Assembly: GCA_031267675.1 (NCBI GenBank)
Contig: JAIRYT010000050.1
Span: forward strand, 1-43,206
Direction of reading: 5' to 3'
Length of the DNA: 43,206 nucleotides
DNA from: Treponema sp.
GTDB lineage: Bacteria; Spirochaetota; Spirochaetia; Treponematales; Breznakiellaceae
Part shown: positions 33,206 to 41,955 of the stretch, piece after piece
Layout: each line of letters opens with the position of its first letter
Numbering within the stretch: the first letter of the stretch is position 1
The notes under the pieces: generated by a model
Told to the model about the DNA's origin: nothing
The model's database searches: none
The model's input: the letters and a program-made list of their open reading frames with translations, nothing else
Translations under genes and position numbers: made by a program

Positions 33206-33658
33206 ATGAAAAAAATAACATGGGTATGTATCTGTCTGATTGTTTTTTACGTCCCGCTTTTTACCCAGGAGCCTCCCGGCGCGCAGGAAGTTGCCCAGGA
33301 TCCTTCGCTGCTTGTCGGCGTTTCGATAAGCGATCTTATTACCCGCTACGGCGTGCCCAAACAGGTTAAAGCGGCGCGGGGAGCAGCCGAATGGCAGGAT
33401 GATGTCGTATTTATTTACGATTCCGGCGAATACTATGTCTACCTCGACCGTGTCTGGCAGGTACGGGTAAAATCGGCGTATGGAGTAAAAGAAGGCGACC
33501 CCCGTACTGCGGTAAACCGCGCATTGGGCGAAGGCAGGGATTTTAACGGTTACAGCCTTTATCAGCGGCCCAGCAAAATGTGGCCCATTATGATTCGAAT
33601 TAACTGGACCGCATCGGGACGAACCGAAGGTATGTATATTTTCCGCTCGGATTTTTAG
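33206..33658 (+). CDS. Small exported protein of unknown function
   Basis: A 150-residue protein with a signal peptide (ITWVCICLIVFYVPLF, cleavage near TQEPPG) and an AAAGGAG ribosome site. The mature part has SLLVGVSISDLITRYGVPKQV, then YDSGEYYVYLDRVWQVRVKSAYGVKEGDPR, a layout reminiscent of small periplasmic SmpA/BamE-like folds in which a GxS...L..RYG.P motif precedes a beta-hairpin. This resemblance is only by pattern. The C-terminus ends in aromatic beta segments (MYIFRSDF). It follows the PASTA gene by 43 bases, and a structured repeat starts directly after its stop. Confidence 0.72.
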   Translation: MKKITWVCICLIVFYVPLFTQEPPGAQEVAQDPSLLVGVSISDLITRYGVPKQVKAARGAAEWQDDVVFIYDSGEYYVYLDRVWQVRVKSAYGVKEGDPRTAVNRALGEGRDFNGYSLYQRPSKMWPIMIRINWTASGRTEGMYIFRSDF

Positions 33659-33720
33659 GAGGACCTAAAGATCAATCCTCGAGCTGCCGCGCAGCTTGCG
33701 AATTTATTTGCTGGTGGAGC
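33659..33720 (+). repeat. Stop-codon-associated structured repeat, copy before aroDE
   Basis: GACCTAAAGATCAATCC, then GAGCTGCCGCGCAGCTTG and CGAATTTATTTGCTGG, in the orientation of the upstream gene and beginning right after its TAG. Its distal end GGTGGAG has become the ribosome-binding site of aroDE. Confidence 0.75.
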
Positions 33721-33722
33721 AA

Positions 33723-35243
33723 ATGGCTAAATTATGTTTATGTCTTACCGGAAAAACGATAGCCCGCAATCTGGAAATACTGGACCGGTACCGTTCCTTT
33801 ATCGACATTGCCGAACTTCGCGTTGATCATCTTGATCCCGACGAACGCTTTTCCATTCGAATGTTTCCCGAACAGGCGGGAATTCCGGTAATTCTTACCA
33901 TACGGCGCAGAATCGACGGCGGGCTTTTTGATAATGGCGAAGGCTCGCGGGTGTCGCTGCTTTCAAAAGGGCTTGCCTTTGCCGAGGCGGACCGCAGGCA
34001 TAATTTTGCCTATGTCGATTTGGAAGAAGACCTGGAAGTCCCCGGCCTGGAAGATGCCGCGCGTACCTTTGGCACGCGCATCATACGGTCATTCCACGAC
34101 TTTGACGGCGTGGGCGACGACATTGTTAAACGCCTGCGAAACATGCGCCGCGTCGGCGATGAAATTGTAAAAGCCGCGGTCATGCCCCGGACGCTGTCCG
34201 ATGTTTCCAGGGTGTACCGTATCGCCGCCCAAACAAAGGACCTTGAAAAAATTCTTATCTGTATGGGCCCGCTGGGAATCAACACGCGCATACTTGCAAA
34301 CCGTTTGGGTTCTCATCTTTCCTACGCTTCCCCCTCGGGCGAAGGCGACACAGAAAAGGCGTCCCCGGGCCAGCTTGATCCGAGGGACATGGCCGAGTTA
34401 TACCGCTTTCGCTCGGTAGGCGAAAAAACAAAAATTTTGGGCGTTACCGGGCATCCGCTTAAAACAACATTCAGCCCGATGATCTTTAATACCGTGTTTA
34501 ACCACGAAAAGATCGACGCCGTGTATGTTCCCTTTCCCGCCGATGATCTTGAAGGATTTTTGGAGCTTGCCCGCGAAATCAAACTTTTAGGCGCCTCAAT
34601 TACCGTTCCCTACAAAGAAGAAATTATTCCCTTTCTTGAAGAAACTTCGGATGTGGTTTCCGCTATCGGCGCCTGCAATACCATACTTTTTAACGGCGAA
34701 AAATGGAGCGGCATTAATACCGATACCTCTGGTTTTTCCGAGTCGCTTTTATCGGTCATGAACCGCAAACATTTTAAGGGGCTTAAGTTTACCATAATCG
34801 GCGCAGGCGGCGCGGCAAAAGCGGTGGCCCACGAAATCTTTCGCCTAAAGGGAAAATGCCTCGTACTTAACCGCGGCGCCGTACGCGCGCGCGATTTGGC
34901 CCATCACTATCATTTTAAATGGGGCGGCCTTGACAGCGGAAGCCTTGACCTTATGGATTCCTATTCAGACGCAATCATTCAGACAACGCCGGTAGGAACA
35001 TTCCCCAATCTGGAAAGCGACCCCTTTCCCCAATATCCCTTTAAGGGAAGCGAGGTCGTGATGGACCTTATCTACAACCCCCAGCGCACCGCCTTTCTAA
35101 AACGCGCCCAGGCGGGGGGTTGCACTATTGTTAATGGTTTTGATATGCTTGTCCGGCAGGCAAAGTATCAGTATCAGTTCTTTCTTGACAGGGATTTTCC
35201 CGATCAGCTTATTCCCCGGCTCAAGCTTTGGGCGGGTCAGTAG
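33723..35243 (+). CDS. aroDE: 3-dehydroquinate dehydratase/shikimate dehydrogenase fusion
   Basis: A 506-residue bifunctional enzyme of the shikimate pathway. The N-terminal half (about 1-225) is type I dehydroquinase: CLTGKTIARNLEIL, AELRVDHL, the catalytic His125 in RSFHDF and the Schiff-base Lys150 in EIVKAAVMP. The C-terminal half (about 236-506) is AroE: LGVTGHPLKTTFSPMIFN, SITVPYKEEI with the catalytic Lys, GACNTI, and NADP-binding GAGGAAKAV. The shikimate-contacting HSxSP motif is TTFSP here, a mild deviation. The frame opens at 33696, but ATG at 33723 has GGTGGAG five bases upstream and fits the domain start. Such fusions are known in plants and some bacteria. Confidence 0.93.
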   Translation: MAKLCLCLTGKTIARNLEILDRYRSFIDIAELRVDHLDPDERFSIRMFPEQAGIPVILTIRRRIDGGLFDNGEGSRVSLLSKGLAFAEADRRHNFAYVDLEEDLEVPGLEDAARTFGTRIIRSFHDFDGVGDDIVKRLRNMRRVGDEIVKAAVMPRTLSDVSRVYRIAAQTKDLEKILICMGPLGINTRILANRLGSHLSYASPSGEGDTEKASPGQLDPRDMAELYRFRSVGEKTKILGVTGHPLKTTFSPMIFNTVFNHEKIDAVYVPFPADDLEGFLELAREIKLLGASITVPYKEEIIPFLEETSDVVSAIGACNTILFNGEKWSGINTDTSGFSESLLSVMNRKHFKGLKFTIIGAGGAAKAVAHEIFRLKGKCLVLNRGAVRARDLAHHYHFKWGGLDSGSLDLMDSYSDAIIQTTPVGTFPNLESDPFPQYPFKGSEVVMDLIYNPQRTAFLKRAQAGGCTIVNGFDMLVRQAKYQYQFFLDRDFPDQLIPRLKLWAGQ

Positions 35244-35285
35244 GCGCCTGGAAAGATTAAACTAAAGGAATCAAGGCGGCTTTAA

Positions 35286-35840
35286 GTGAACGAAGAAGCA
35301 AAAGAAATTGCAGCCCGCGTCAAGGTGCTCCGCGAAATCGAAGAAATTCCGGCGGAAGAGCTTTGTAAAGAATTGGGTTTTAACGTCATCGACTACCGAA
35401 AGTGGGAAGCCGGCGAAGAAGACATTCCCGTAGGCTCGCTGGTAGAAATCGCGGCTCACTTTAAGGTAGACCTGACCGAACTAATCAGCGGAAAGCCTTC
35501 GCGTCTTACCGGGTACTGTGTTACGCGGGCCGCTAAAGCGCCCGAGGTAAGCCGCCGTCCCATGTACCGCTACTGGAACCTTGCGTACACGTTTCACAAC
35601 AAGCGCGGCGAACCTTTTTTGGTAGAGGCCAAACCCGAAACAGAAGATAAGCCTTTGCACCTTAACACCCACCCGGGGCACGAGTTTGATTATGTACTCG
35701 AAGGCCGTCTCTTGATTTCGGTGGGCGGACACGAAGAAGAACTGGGACCGGGGGACGCCATTTATTACGATTCAAACGAAATGCACGGCATGAAGGCGCT
35801 TGGCGGAAAGTCCGCCCGCTTTCTGGCGATGGTTTTGTAA
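35286..35840 (+). CDS. XRE-type HTH regulator with cupin domain
   Basis: A 184-residue protein starting at GTG. Residues about 8-68 form a helix-turn-helix (KVLREIEEIPAEELCKELGFNVIDYRKWEAGEEDIP, VEIAAHFKVDLTELI), unusually acidic for DNA binding. Residues about 105-184 are a cupin barrel: HLNTHPGHEFDYVLEGRLLISVGGHEEELGPGDAIYYDSNEMHGM, with His and Glu metal ligands. Such proteins regulate small-molecule metabolism; the position 64 bases before the acyl-CoA synthetase gene suggests control of that step. Confidence 0.87.
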   Translation: MNEEAKEIAARVKVLREIEEIPAEELCKELGFNVIDYRKWEAGEEDIPVGSLVEIAAHFKVDLTELISGKPSRLTGYCVTRAAKAPEVSRRPMYRYWNLAYTFHNKRGEPFLVEAKPETEDKPLHLNTHPGHEFDYVLEGRLLISVGGHEEELGPGDAIYYDSNEMHGMKALGGKSARFLAMVL

Positions 35841-35904
35841 AATATGACAAAGCCGCGGACGGAATTCATCAGTCCAGACTTGAACAACCGGAGGATTTTG
35901 GGAC

Positions 35905-37602
35905 ATGAATTTTCTTGACACTTTTTTGCAAAAAAAAGAATTTGAATCATACGAAGATCTTTACGCAAATTATAAGGTAACGGTTCCCGGCAGCTTTAAC
36001 TTTGCCTGGGACGTAATGGATCAATATGCCGCAAAAAACGCGGGCGCGCGCGCCATGCTCTGGTGCGACGAAAAGGGCGCCGAGGCTGTTTTTACATTCG
36101 GCGACATTAAAAAGCTTTCAAACCAGGCGGCAAACACCTTTATCGCGGCGGGGATTAAAAAGGGCGATCCCGTCATGTTAATTTTAAAACGCCATTGGGA
36201 ATACTGGCCCGCGCTTTTGGCGCTTCACAAGATTGGCGCCATCGCGATACCGGCAACCCATCTTTTAACCAGCAAGGATATTGTCTACCGCTGCAAAGCC
36301 GCCGGTATTTTGGGCATTGTCTGTATTGACGAAGAAAAAATTATGGGCGCGATAGATGATGCGGACGCGAAACTGCGGGCCGGGGGAAGCGCCCTTCGCC
36401 TTAAAGCGTTTATGACCGGCGCGCACGGGGGCGGGGGCGACAAGGCGCAGGGCGAAAACTGGACTGATTTTAAATCGCTCATGGAAAAAGCGGACGCCGA
36501 ATTAAAACGGCCCGAGGCGGTAAACACCAATGCCGACATTATGCTGCTTTATTTTACGTCGGGCACCACGGGAATGCCCAAAATGGTACAGCATAATTAT
36601 ATATATCCGCTGGGACACATTACTACCGCCCGCTTTTGGCACCAGGTAGAAGAGGGCGGCCTTCACATTACTGTTGCCGACACCGGCTGGGCAAAGGCCG
36701 CCTGGGGCAAGATATACGGCCAGTGGATTTGCGGCGCGGCTCTTTTTGTATACGATTACGACCGCTTTGTACCGCACGAAATGCTTTCTGTTATTTCAAA
36801 GCATAAGGTATGCACCTTTTGCGCGCCGCCGACCGTGTACCGTTTCTTTGTCAAGGAAGATCTAAAAAAGTATGATTTTTCCGCGCTTAAAAACTGCACG
36901 GTCGCCGGCGAGCCCCTGGAACCGGAAATTTACGAACGCTTTAAAGAAGGGACTGGAATTAAACTGCGCGAGTGTTACGGCCAGACAGAACTTACCGTTA
37001 CCGTGTGTACCTACCCGTGGATGGAGCCAAAGCCCGGTTCCATGGGAAGGCCCGCCCCCGGCTACGATCTTGATCTGCTCCGCGAAGACGGTACTTCCTG
37101 CGATACCGGCGAAGAAGGGCAGCTTGTCGTGCGTACCAGTAACGCCAAACCGCTTGGAATGTTTGACGGCTATTACCGCGACAGGGAACTTACCGCCTCT
37201 GTTTGGCATGACGGCATTTACTATACCGGCGACATGGCCTGGCGCGATGAAGACGGCTACCTTTGGTTTGTCGGGCGTTCCGACGATGTTATCAAAAGTT
37301 CGGGGTACCGGATTGGCCCCTTTGAAGTAGAAAGCGCCCTGGTGGAACATCCCGCGGTTCTTGAATGCGCCATTACCGGCGTTCCCGATCCCGACCGCGG
37401 AGCGGTGGTTAAGGCAACGGTTGTTCTTGCCAAAGGCTGGGCCGCGTCGGAGGAACTAAAAAAAGAACTGCAAAATCACGTAAAAAAAATTACCGCGCCC
37501 TACAAGTATCCGCGCATCGTCGAGTTTGCGGCGGAACTCCCCAAAACGATCAGCGGTAAGATTAGACGTGTCGAAATACGGGAAAAAGAGGAACAGCATT
37601 AA
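35905..37602 (+). CDS. AMP-forming acyl-CoA synthetase (acetyl/medium-chain type)
   Basis: A 565-residue adenylate-forming enzyme. It has the P-loop-like TSGTTGMPKMVQH, the ECYGQTELTVTVC motif, YYTGDMAWRDEDGYLWFVGRSDDVIKSSGYRIGPFEVE and the C-terminal catalytic Lys in PKTISGKIRR. It activates a carboxylate to acyl-CoA with ATP; length and the HNYIYPLGHITTARFW segment fit the ACS-like or medium-chain group. The 3' end overlaps the citrate synthase gene by 35 bases, so acetyl-CoA supply and use may be coupled. GGAGG precedes the ATG by about ten bases. Confidence 0.92.
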   Translation: MNFLDTFLQKKEFESYEDLYANYKVTVPGSFNFAWDVMDQYAAKNAGARAMLWCDEKGAEAVFTFGDIKKLSNQAANTFIAAGIKKGDPVMLILKRHWEYWPALLALHKIGAIAIPATHLLTSKDIVYRCKAAGILGIVCIDEEKIMGAIDDADAKLRAGGSALRLKAFMTGAHGGGGDKAQGENWTDFKSLMEKADAELKRPEAVNTNADIMLLYFTSGTTGMPKMVQHNYIYPLGHITTARFWHQVEEGGLHITVADTGWAKAAWGKIYGQWICGAALFVYDYDRFVPHEMLSVISKHKVCTFCAPPTVYRFFVKEDLKKYDFSALKNCTVAGEPLEPEIYERFKEGTGIKLRECYGQTELTVTVCTYPWMEPKPGSMGRPAPGYDLDLLREDGTSCDTGEEGQLVVRTSNAKPLGMFDGYYRDRELTASVWHDGIYYTGDMAWRDEDGYLWFVGRSDDVIKSSGYRIGPFEVESALVEHPAVLECAITGVPDPDRGAVVKATVVLAKGWAASEELKKELQNHVKKITAPYKYPRIVEFAAELPKTISGKIRRVEIREKEEQH

Positions 37603-38926
37603 CAAGTATGTAGATCGCCTTACCGGGACCAGCCTCATCGATCCCGAACTATACGACCGCTTTAATGTCAAGCGGGGGCTCCGCAACGCCGATGGAACCG
37701 GCGTGCTTGTCGGCCTTACCCGCATCGGCGACGTCCACGGTTACATTATCGACGAGGGCGAAAAAATACCCCAGGAAGGCAAACTCTACTATCGCGGAAT
37801 CGATGTAGAAGACATTGTCCATAACGCCGCCGCCGAAGACCGTTACGGTTTTGAAGAAACGGTATATCTTCTTCTTTTTGGCGAGCTGCCCGCCCGCGAA
37901 GAACTGGATGATTTTTCTACCCTGATTGGAAACTGTCACGCCCTTCCCCACAATTTTGCGGAAGACGCGATTATGAAGGCGCCGTCGCGGGATGTCATGA
38001 ACAAGCTTGCGCGTTCGGTGCTTACCCTGTATTCATACGACGAAGATCCCGAAAACCGCTCGCCCAAAAACATTCTGCGCCAGTGCCTGGAACTTATCGC
38101 GCGTTTTCCTACGATTGTGGCATATTCGTACATGGCAAAAAAGCACTACTATGATCACGAAAGTCTTATTATTCACATGCCGGATTCCAGGTGCAGCTGC
38201 GCGGAAACAGTGCTTTCCCTTATACGGAGCGATCAACGGTTTACCCGTCTTGAGGCGGAGGTGCTGGATCTAAGTCTGGTTCTGCACGCCGAACACGGCG
38301 GGGGCAATAATTCAACCTTTGCCGTTCATCTTGTTTCATCCGCGGATACCGACACCTTTTCGGCGATTACCGCAGGCCTTGTGTCCCTTAAGGGACACAG
38401 GCACGGCGGCGCCAACATTAAAGTCATACAGATGATGGACGAAATAAAAGGCGCGGTAAAACGCTGGGACAGCGAAGGCGAAGTTGCCGACTACCTTACC
38501 CGCATTTTGCGCGGCGAAGTCCACGACGGTTCCGGCCTGATCTACGGACAGGGACACGCCGTTTATACCAAAAGCGATCCGCGCGCCGTGCTGCTTAGGG
38601 AACGGGCGGCCCTTTTGGCAAAAGAAAAAAGCTTTACGGATGAATTTAACCTGTACTGCCTTATCGACGCCTTGTCCCCGGAAGTATTCAAAAAGGTAAA
38701 AGGGTCTGACAAGGTAATCTGCGCCAACGTTGATTTTTATTCGGGCTTTGTATACCGGATGCTTGGAATTCCCGCGGAACTTTATACGCCGCTTTTTGCG
38801 GTCAGCCGTGTAGCCGGCTGGTGCGCCCACCGCCTTGAAGAAGTAATCGGCGCGGGCAAAATTATCCGCCCGGCCTATAAATGCGTTCAGCGCCGAAGGG
38901 ACTATGTGCCGTTTTTGCAGCGCTGA
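37568..38926 (+). CDS. Citrate synthase
   Basis: A 452-residue enzyme with VKRGLRNADGTGVLVGLTRIGDVHGY and EGKLYYRGIDVEDIV near the N-terminus, the catalytic pieces VLHAEHGGGNNSTFA, GHRHGGANIKV and GHAVYTKSDPRA, and the FYSGFVYRMLGIP segment. It joins acetyl-CoA and oxaloacetate. The frame opens at a TTG at 37526; GTG at 37568 is preferred because it gives the usual 20-25 residues before IDPELY, but neither has a clear ribosome site. It lies 35 bases inside the acyl-CoA synthetase gene and probably depends on translational coupling. A 2-methylcitrate synthase cannot be fully excluded. Confidence 0.9.
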   Translation: MSKYGKKRNSINKYVDRLTGTSLIDPELYDRFNVKRGLRNADGTGVLVGLTRIGDVHGYIIDEGEKIPQEGKLYYRGIDVEDIVHNAAAEDRYGFEETVYLLLFGELPAREELDDFSTLIGNCHALPHNFAEDAIMKAPSRDVMNKLARSVLTLYSYDEDPENRSPKNILRQCLELIARFPTIVAYSYMAKKHYYDHESLIIHMPDSRCSCAETVLSLIRSDQRFTRLEAEVLDLSLVLHAEHGGGNNSTFAVHLVSSADTDTFSAITAGLVSLKGHRHGGANIKVIQMMDEIKGAVKRWDSEGEVADYLTRILRGEVHDGSGLIYGQGHAVYTKSDPRAVLLRERAALLAKEKSFTDEFNLYCLIDALSPEVFKKVKGSDKVICANVDFYSGFVYRMLGIPAELYTPLFAVSRVAGWCAHRLEEVIGAGKIIRPAYKCVQRRRDYVPFLQR

Positions 38927-38949
38927 CAGTCTGCCGGACTTACCGGGCT

Positions 38950-39125
38950 TACCGTCAGGCTGCCCCGGCAAATAAATTCGCAAACTGCGCAGCCGAATTC
39001 ACAAGCCGCGCCGCCGCGCAGCGGGTCGAGGATTGACCTTTAGGTCAGTAGCCGTCAGGGCTGCCCAACCAGTAAATTCGCAAGCCGCGCAGCAGGTTGT
39101 CGGGGATTGACCTTTAGGTCACTCC
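38950..39125 (-). repeat. Stop-codon-associated structured repeats after the first SDR gene
   Basis: About two units. Each has AAATTCGCAAG, CCGCGCAGCAGG-type and GGATTGACCTTTAGGTCA segments, plus a GTAGCC-GTCA-GGGCTGC hairpin in one. The unit next to the leftward SDR gene abuts its TAA. A more decayed part reaches towards the citrate synthase end. Confidence 0.75.
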
Positions 39126-39881
39126 TTAATCCATATAGTAACCGCCGTTAATATTTACATTCTCGCCGTTAATAAAGCCCGCCTCGCCGGAGGCAAGAAA
39201 CAGCATAAGGGCGGATATGTCTTCAACGGTACCCAGGCGGCGCACGGGGATTTTTGCGGCGGCATCCTGTCTGCGGCCTTCGTCCCAGTATGCCATAAGC
39301 TGCGTCATTACCGCGTGCGGCGCGATGCTGTTACAGGTGACGCCAAACGGCCCCAGATTATAGGCGACGGACCTTGTCACCGAAAGCAGCGCGCCCTTTG
39401 AAGCGCCGTACGCAAAAGTTGTCGAGTGGTCGCCCATTTTTCCGCAGATCGAAGAAACATTGATAATCCTTCCGTACTTTTGTTTTTTCATGTGCGGCGT
39501 TACCGCGCGAATCGCGTAAAGGGCGCCTTTTACATTAATATCAATTGTCGCGTCAATAAGCTCGTCCGTGGTTTCTTCGATAGAAAAATTTTTTAAAATT
39601 CCCGCGTTATTTACCAGAATATCCACCCGGCCAAACGCCTCTACGGTTTTTTTTACCAGATTGTCAATTTCGCTTCGTTTTGAAACATCACAGCGGACGG
39701 CGATATGGGTAATTCCCGCTTTTGAAAGCTGACGGTCCGCTTCTTCAAGAAGCGCCGCGTTCACGTCAGAAATCGCCACGCTCGCTCCTTCTGCCGCCAT
39801 ATCCCTGGCAAGCTGAAACCCAATGCCCTGCGCCGACCCGGTAATAATGGCGGCCTTTCCGGTAAACCTGTCTTCTCTCAT
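39126..39881 (-). CDS. Short-chain dehydrogenase/reductase
   Basis: A 251-residue SDR. It has cofactor-binding TGSAQGIGFQLA, NNAGIL, catalytic Ser in NVSSICGK and YGASKGALLSV (Tyr-x3-Lys), and the C-terminal GFINGENVNINGGYYMD ending typical of 3-oxoacyl-ACP-reductase-like sugar or polyol dehydrogenases. GGAGG precedes the ATG. It is the last gene of a leftward set with the zinc dehydrogenase and a second SDR; structured repeats lie on both sides. Substrate unknown, probably a polyol or sugar acid. Confidence 0.9.
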   Translation of the reverse strand: MREDRFTGKAAIITGSAQGIGFQLARDMAAEGASVAISDVNAALLEEADRQLSKAGITHIAVRCDVSKRSEIDNLVKKTVEAFGRVDILVNNAGILKNFSIEETTDELIDATIDINVKGALYAIRAVTPHMKKQKYGRIINVSSICGKMGDHSTTFAYGASKGALLSVTRSVAYNLGPFGVTCNSIAPHAVMTQLMAYWDEGRRQDAAAKIPVRRLGTVEDISALMLFLASGEAGFINGENVNINGGYYMD

Positions 39882-39909
39882 ATAAAACCTCCAAATAGTA
39901 TCGATGCCG

Positions 39910-40073
39910 GCGGATTGACCTTTAGGTCAGCAGCCGCAAGGCTGCCCAGCAAATAAATTCGCAAGCTGCGCAGCAGGTCGGGGATTGACCTTTAGGTCAG
40001 CAGCCGCCAGGCTGCCCAGCCAACAAATTCGCAAGTTGCGCAGCAACTTGGCGGGGACTGACCTTTAGGTCAT
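39910..40073 (-). repeat. Tandem stop-codon-associated structured repeats after the zinc dehydrogenase gene
   Basis: Two tandem units of about 73 bases. Each has GGATTGACCTTTAGGTCA, a GCAGCC-GCAA-GGCTGC or GCAGCC-GCCA-GGCTGC hairpin, CCCAGC, AAATTCGCAAG and TGCGCAGCA. The outermost TGACCTAAAGGTCA (coding strand) provides the TGA stop codon of the dehydrogenase gene. Confidence 0.82.
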
Positions 40074-41098
40074 TCCCGCGGGGTAAGCACTACCTTTGCG
40101 TATTTCATATCCATTACCCCCTGGTAGCCTTCCAGCCATTTTTCCATGGGGAGTACGGTGATCATTTTGGCAAATTCATCTTTGCAAAGCTGTAAAAGTT
40201 TTACCGCTTCTTTTACCTGATCGGGCGTTGAGTCCGACGTACCGTAAAGAACCAGTTCATTGTAGTGAATCATCCGGCTGGACAAACCAAGTTTTTCCCT
40301 GTCGGGGGGAAGGCTGGCAAAATAGGAAACATAACCGCCTTTGCGCGCATACGAAGGGGCTTTTTCCTGTATGCTTTGCACCGGCGCGGCAATTACCACC
40401 AGTTCAAAACCCAGGCCGCCGGAATATTCACGGTAAACGCCGTCAAGGTCTTCGGGCCGAATTACCGTAAAACCGAGCGCCTTTGCGATTTCTGCCTTTT
40501 GTCCGGCAAAATCGCTGGTAACAATGTTTTTTACCCCGGCGCTCCTTATGGCAATCGCGTGCAGCAACCCTATGGCGCCAAGCCCGATTATAAGGACATC
40601 CTGCATTTTAGATACCGGCGCGCGGGATAATCCGTTTACTACACAACTAAGCGGTTCCGCAATTGCCGCCACCGGCGCGGGAATATCATCCGGACAGGAA
40701 ACAAGATGACCGCCGCTTATCGCATCGGGCGGCAGGGCCAGGTATTCGGCCATTGCGCCGGGAATCTGGAACCCAATCGAACGCGGGGCGGCGCACAAAT
40801 TCCGCCTGCCCGCTTTACAGTAATAACAAACACCGCAGCCGATGGTAGGCGCCATTACCACCCTGTCGCCTTTTTTAAAAACCGGCGTTTTACTTTCTTC
40901 TATGCGGCCCACAAATTCATGACCCACCGTCTGCGGATGCGTAAGCCGGTTGTTGCCCGCATTGTATGCCTTGATGTCGGTACCGCACACAGAAAACGCT
41001 TCTGTTTTAACAAGAACCCCGCCTTCTTCGCATTGGGGAACCGGAGCATCTGTTTCCAGCCGAAGATCTTTTATTCCGTACCATTGCAGCCTTTTCAT
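40070..41098 (-). CDS. Zinc-dependent medium-chain alcohol/polyol dehydrogenase
   Basis: A 342-residue MDR enzyme. The catalytic zinc site includes SVCGTDIKAYN and HEFVGRIEES; the structural zinc loop is GCGVCYYCKAGRRNLC (four Cys); the NAD-binding segment VLIIGLGAIGLLHAIAI follows. Layout fits L-threonine, sorbitol or galactitol-phosphate dehydrogenases. GGAGG is seven bases before the ATG. It lies 11 bases after the upstream SDR gene. Its C-terminus TPRE and TGA are at the edge of a structured repeat. Confidence 0.9.
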   Translation of the reverse strand: MKRLQWYGIKDLRLETDAPVPQCEEGGVLVKTEAFSVCGTDIKAYNAGNNRLTHPQTVGHEFVGRIEESKTPVFKKGDRVVMAPTIGCGVCYYCKAGRRNLCAAPRSIGFQIPGAMAEYLALPPDAISGGHLVSCPDDIPAPVAAIAEPLSCVVNGLSRAPVSKMQDVLIIGLGAIGLLHAIAIRSAGVKNIVTSDFAGQKAEIAKALGFTVIRPEDLDGVYREYSGGLGFELVVIAAPVQSIQEKAPSYARKGGYVSYFASLPPDREKLGLSSRMIHYNELVLYGTSDSTPDQVKEAVKLLQLCKDEFAKMITVLPMEKWLEGYQGVMDMKYAKVVLTPRE

Positions 41099-41109
41099 CT
41101 GTATCCTCC

Positions 41110-41883
41110 CTACCGGCCCATCATTCCGCCCGTCACATCAAAAACCGCGCCGGTAGAATACGAAGCGGCGGCGCTTGCCAAAAAGGCAACCATTTCGCCG
41201 ACTTCGCGAACTTCTCCAAGCCGCTTGAGCAATAAATTCTGCTGATATTTTTTTACCGCTTCTTCATCGGTCAGGGTAACCGCGGTCAGCCCGGTAAGGA
41301 GCATGCCCGGGCACACCGTGTTTACAAAAATGCCGTATTTGGCCGCTTCTTTTGCCAGCGATATGCCAAAGGAAACAACCGCTCCCTTTGAAGCGGAATA
41401 GTGTGTCTTGCCGTTTTTGCTCCCGTTAAAGGCGGCCTGGCTTGCAATATTGATAATACGACCGCCGCGTTTTTGCGGAATGGCGCGGCGCAAAAATTCC
41501 CTGCACATAAGGAATATCGAATCGACATTGACCGCCATACAGTCCCGCCATGTTTTAAAATCGGAATCGACAATGGAAACATGAGGACAAACGCCCGCGT
41601 TATTTACCAAAATGGTAACGGGCCCCAGTTCCTTTTCGGCAATGTCAAAAACTGCTGCCACATCCGCCTCGCGGGAAACGTCCGCTTCGACAGGCACGGC
41701 CTTGACCGCGTACGCGGCGCTTAGTTCGTCCGCGATACCCCGGGCCTTATCCCCGCTCGCCGCGTGACCATAGCCAAGCAGCAAATCGACCCCTTCGCGG
41801 GCAAGCACCCGGGCAATTCCCTCGCCCAGACCCCGCGAAGCCCCGGTAATAATCGCTTTTTTTCCTTTGAGGTTTAGTTCCAC
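41110..41883 (-). CDS. Short-chain dehydrogenase/reductase
   Basis: A 257-residue SDR beginning at GTG after GGAGAG. It has TGASRGLGEGIA, NNAGVCPH, NIASQAAF and YSASKGAVVSFG, and the C-terminal STGAVFDVTGGMMGR. It is first in the leftward operon with the zinc dehydrogenase and the other SDR. Together the three could oxidise and reduce successive positions of a sugar alcohol or sugar acid; no transporter or kinase is present to define which. Confidence 0.9.
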   Translation of the reverse strand: MELNLKGKKAIITGASRGLGEGIARVLAREGVDLLLGYGHAASGDKARGIADELSAAYAVKAVPVEADVSREADVAAVFDIAEKELGPVTILVNNAGVCPHVSIVDSDFKTWRDCMAVNVDSIFLMCREFLRRAIPQKRGGRIINIASQAAFNGSKNGKTHYSASKGAVVSFGISLAKEAAKYGIFVNTVCPGMLLTGLTAVTLTDEEAVKKYQQNLLLKRLGEVREVGEMVAFLASAAASYSTGAVFDVTGGMMGR

Positions 41884-41911
41884 GTTACTCTCCGGTTATT
41901 GTGACAGGAGG

Positions 41912-41940
41912 ATTGTAACATGAAAAACAAAACCTGTCAA
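41912..41940 (-). promoter_or_regulatory. Promoter of the dehydrogenase operon
   Basis: On the minus strand, TTGACA, a 17-base spacer, then TACAAT: near-consensus, start near 41905, leader about 22 bases with a GGAGAG ribosome site. Confidence 0.8.
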
Positions 41941-41955
41941 CAAATCGAGCAAAAC

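Noticed and set aside
39910-40073. CRISPR array
   Set aside because: The two units are tandem copies with conserved interiors and no unique spacers, and the same sequence occurs singly elsewhere.
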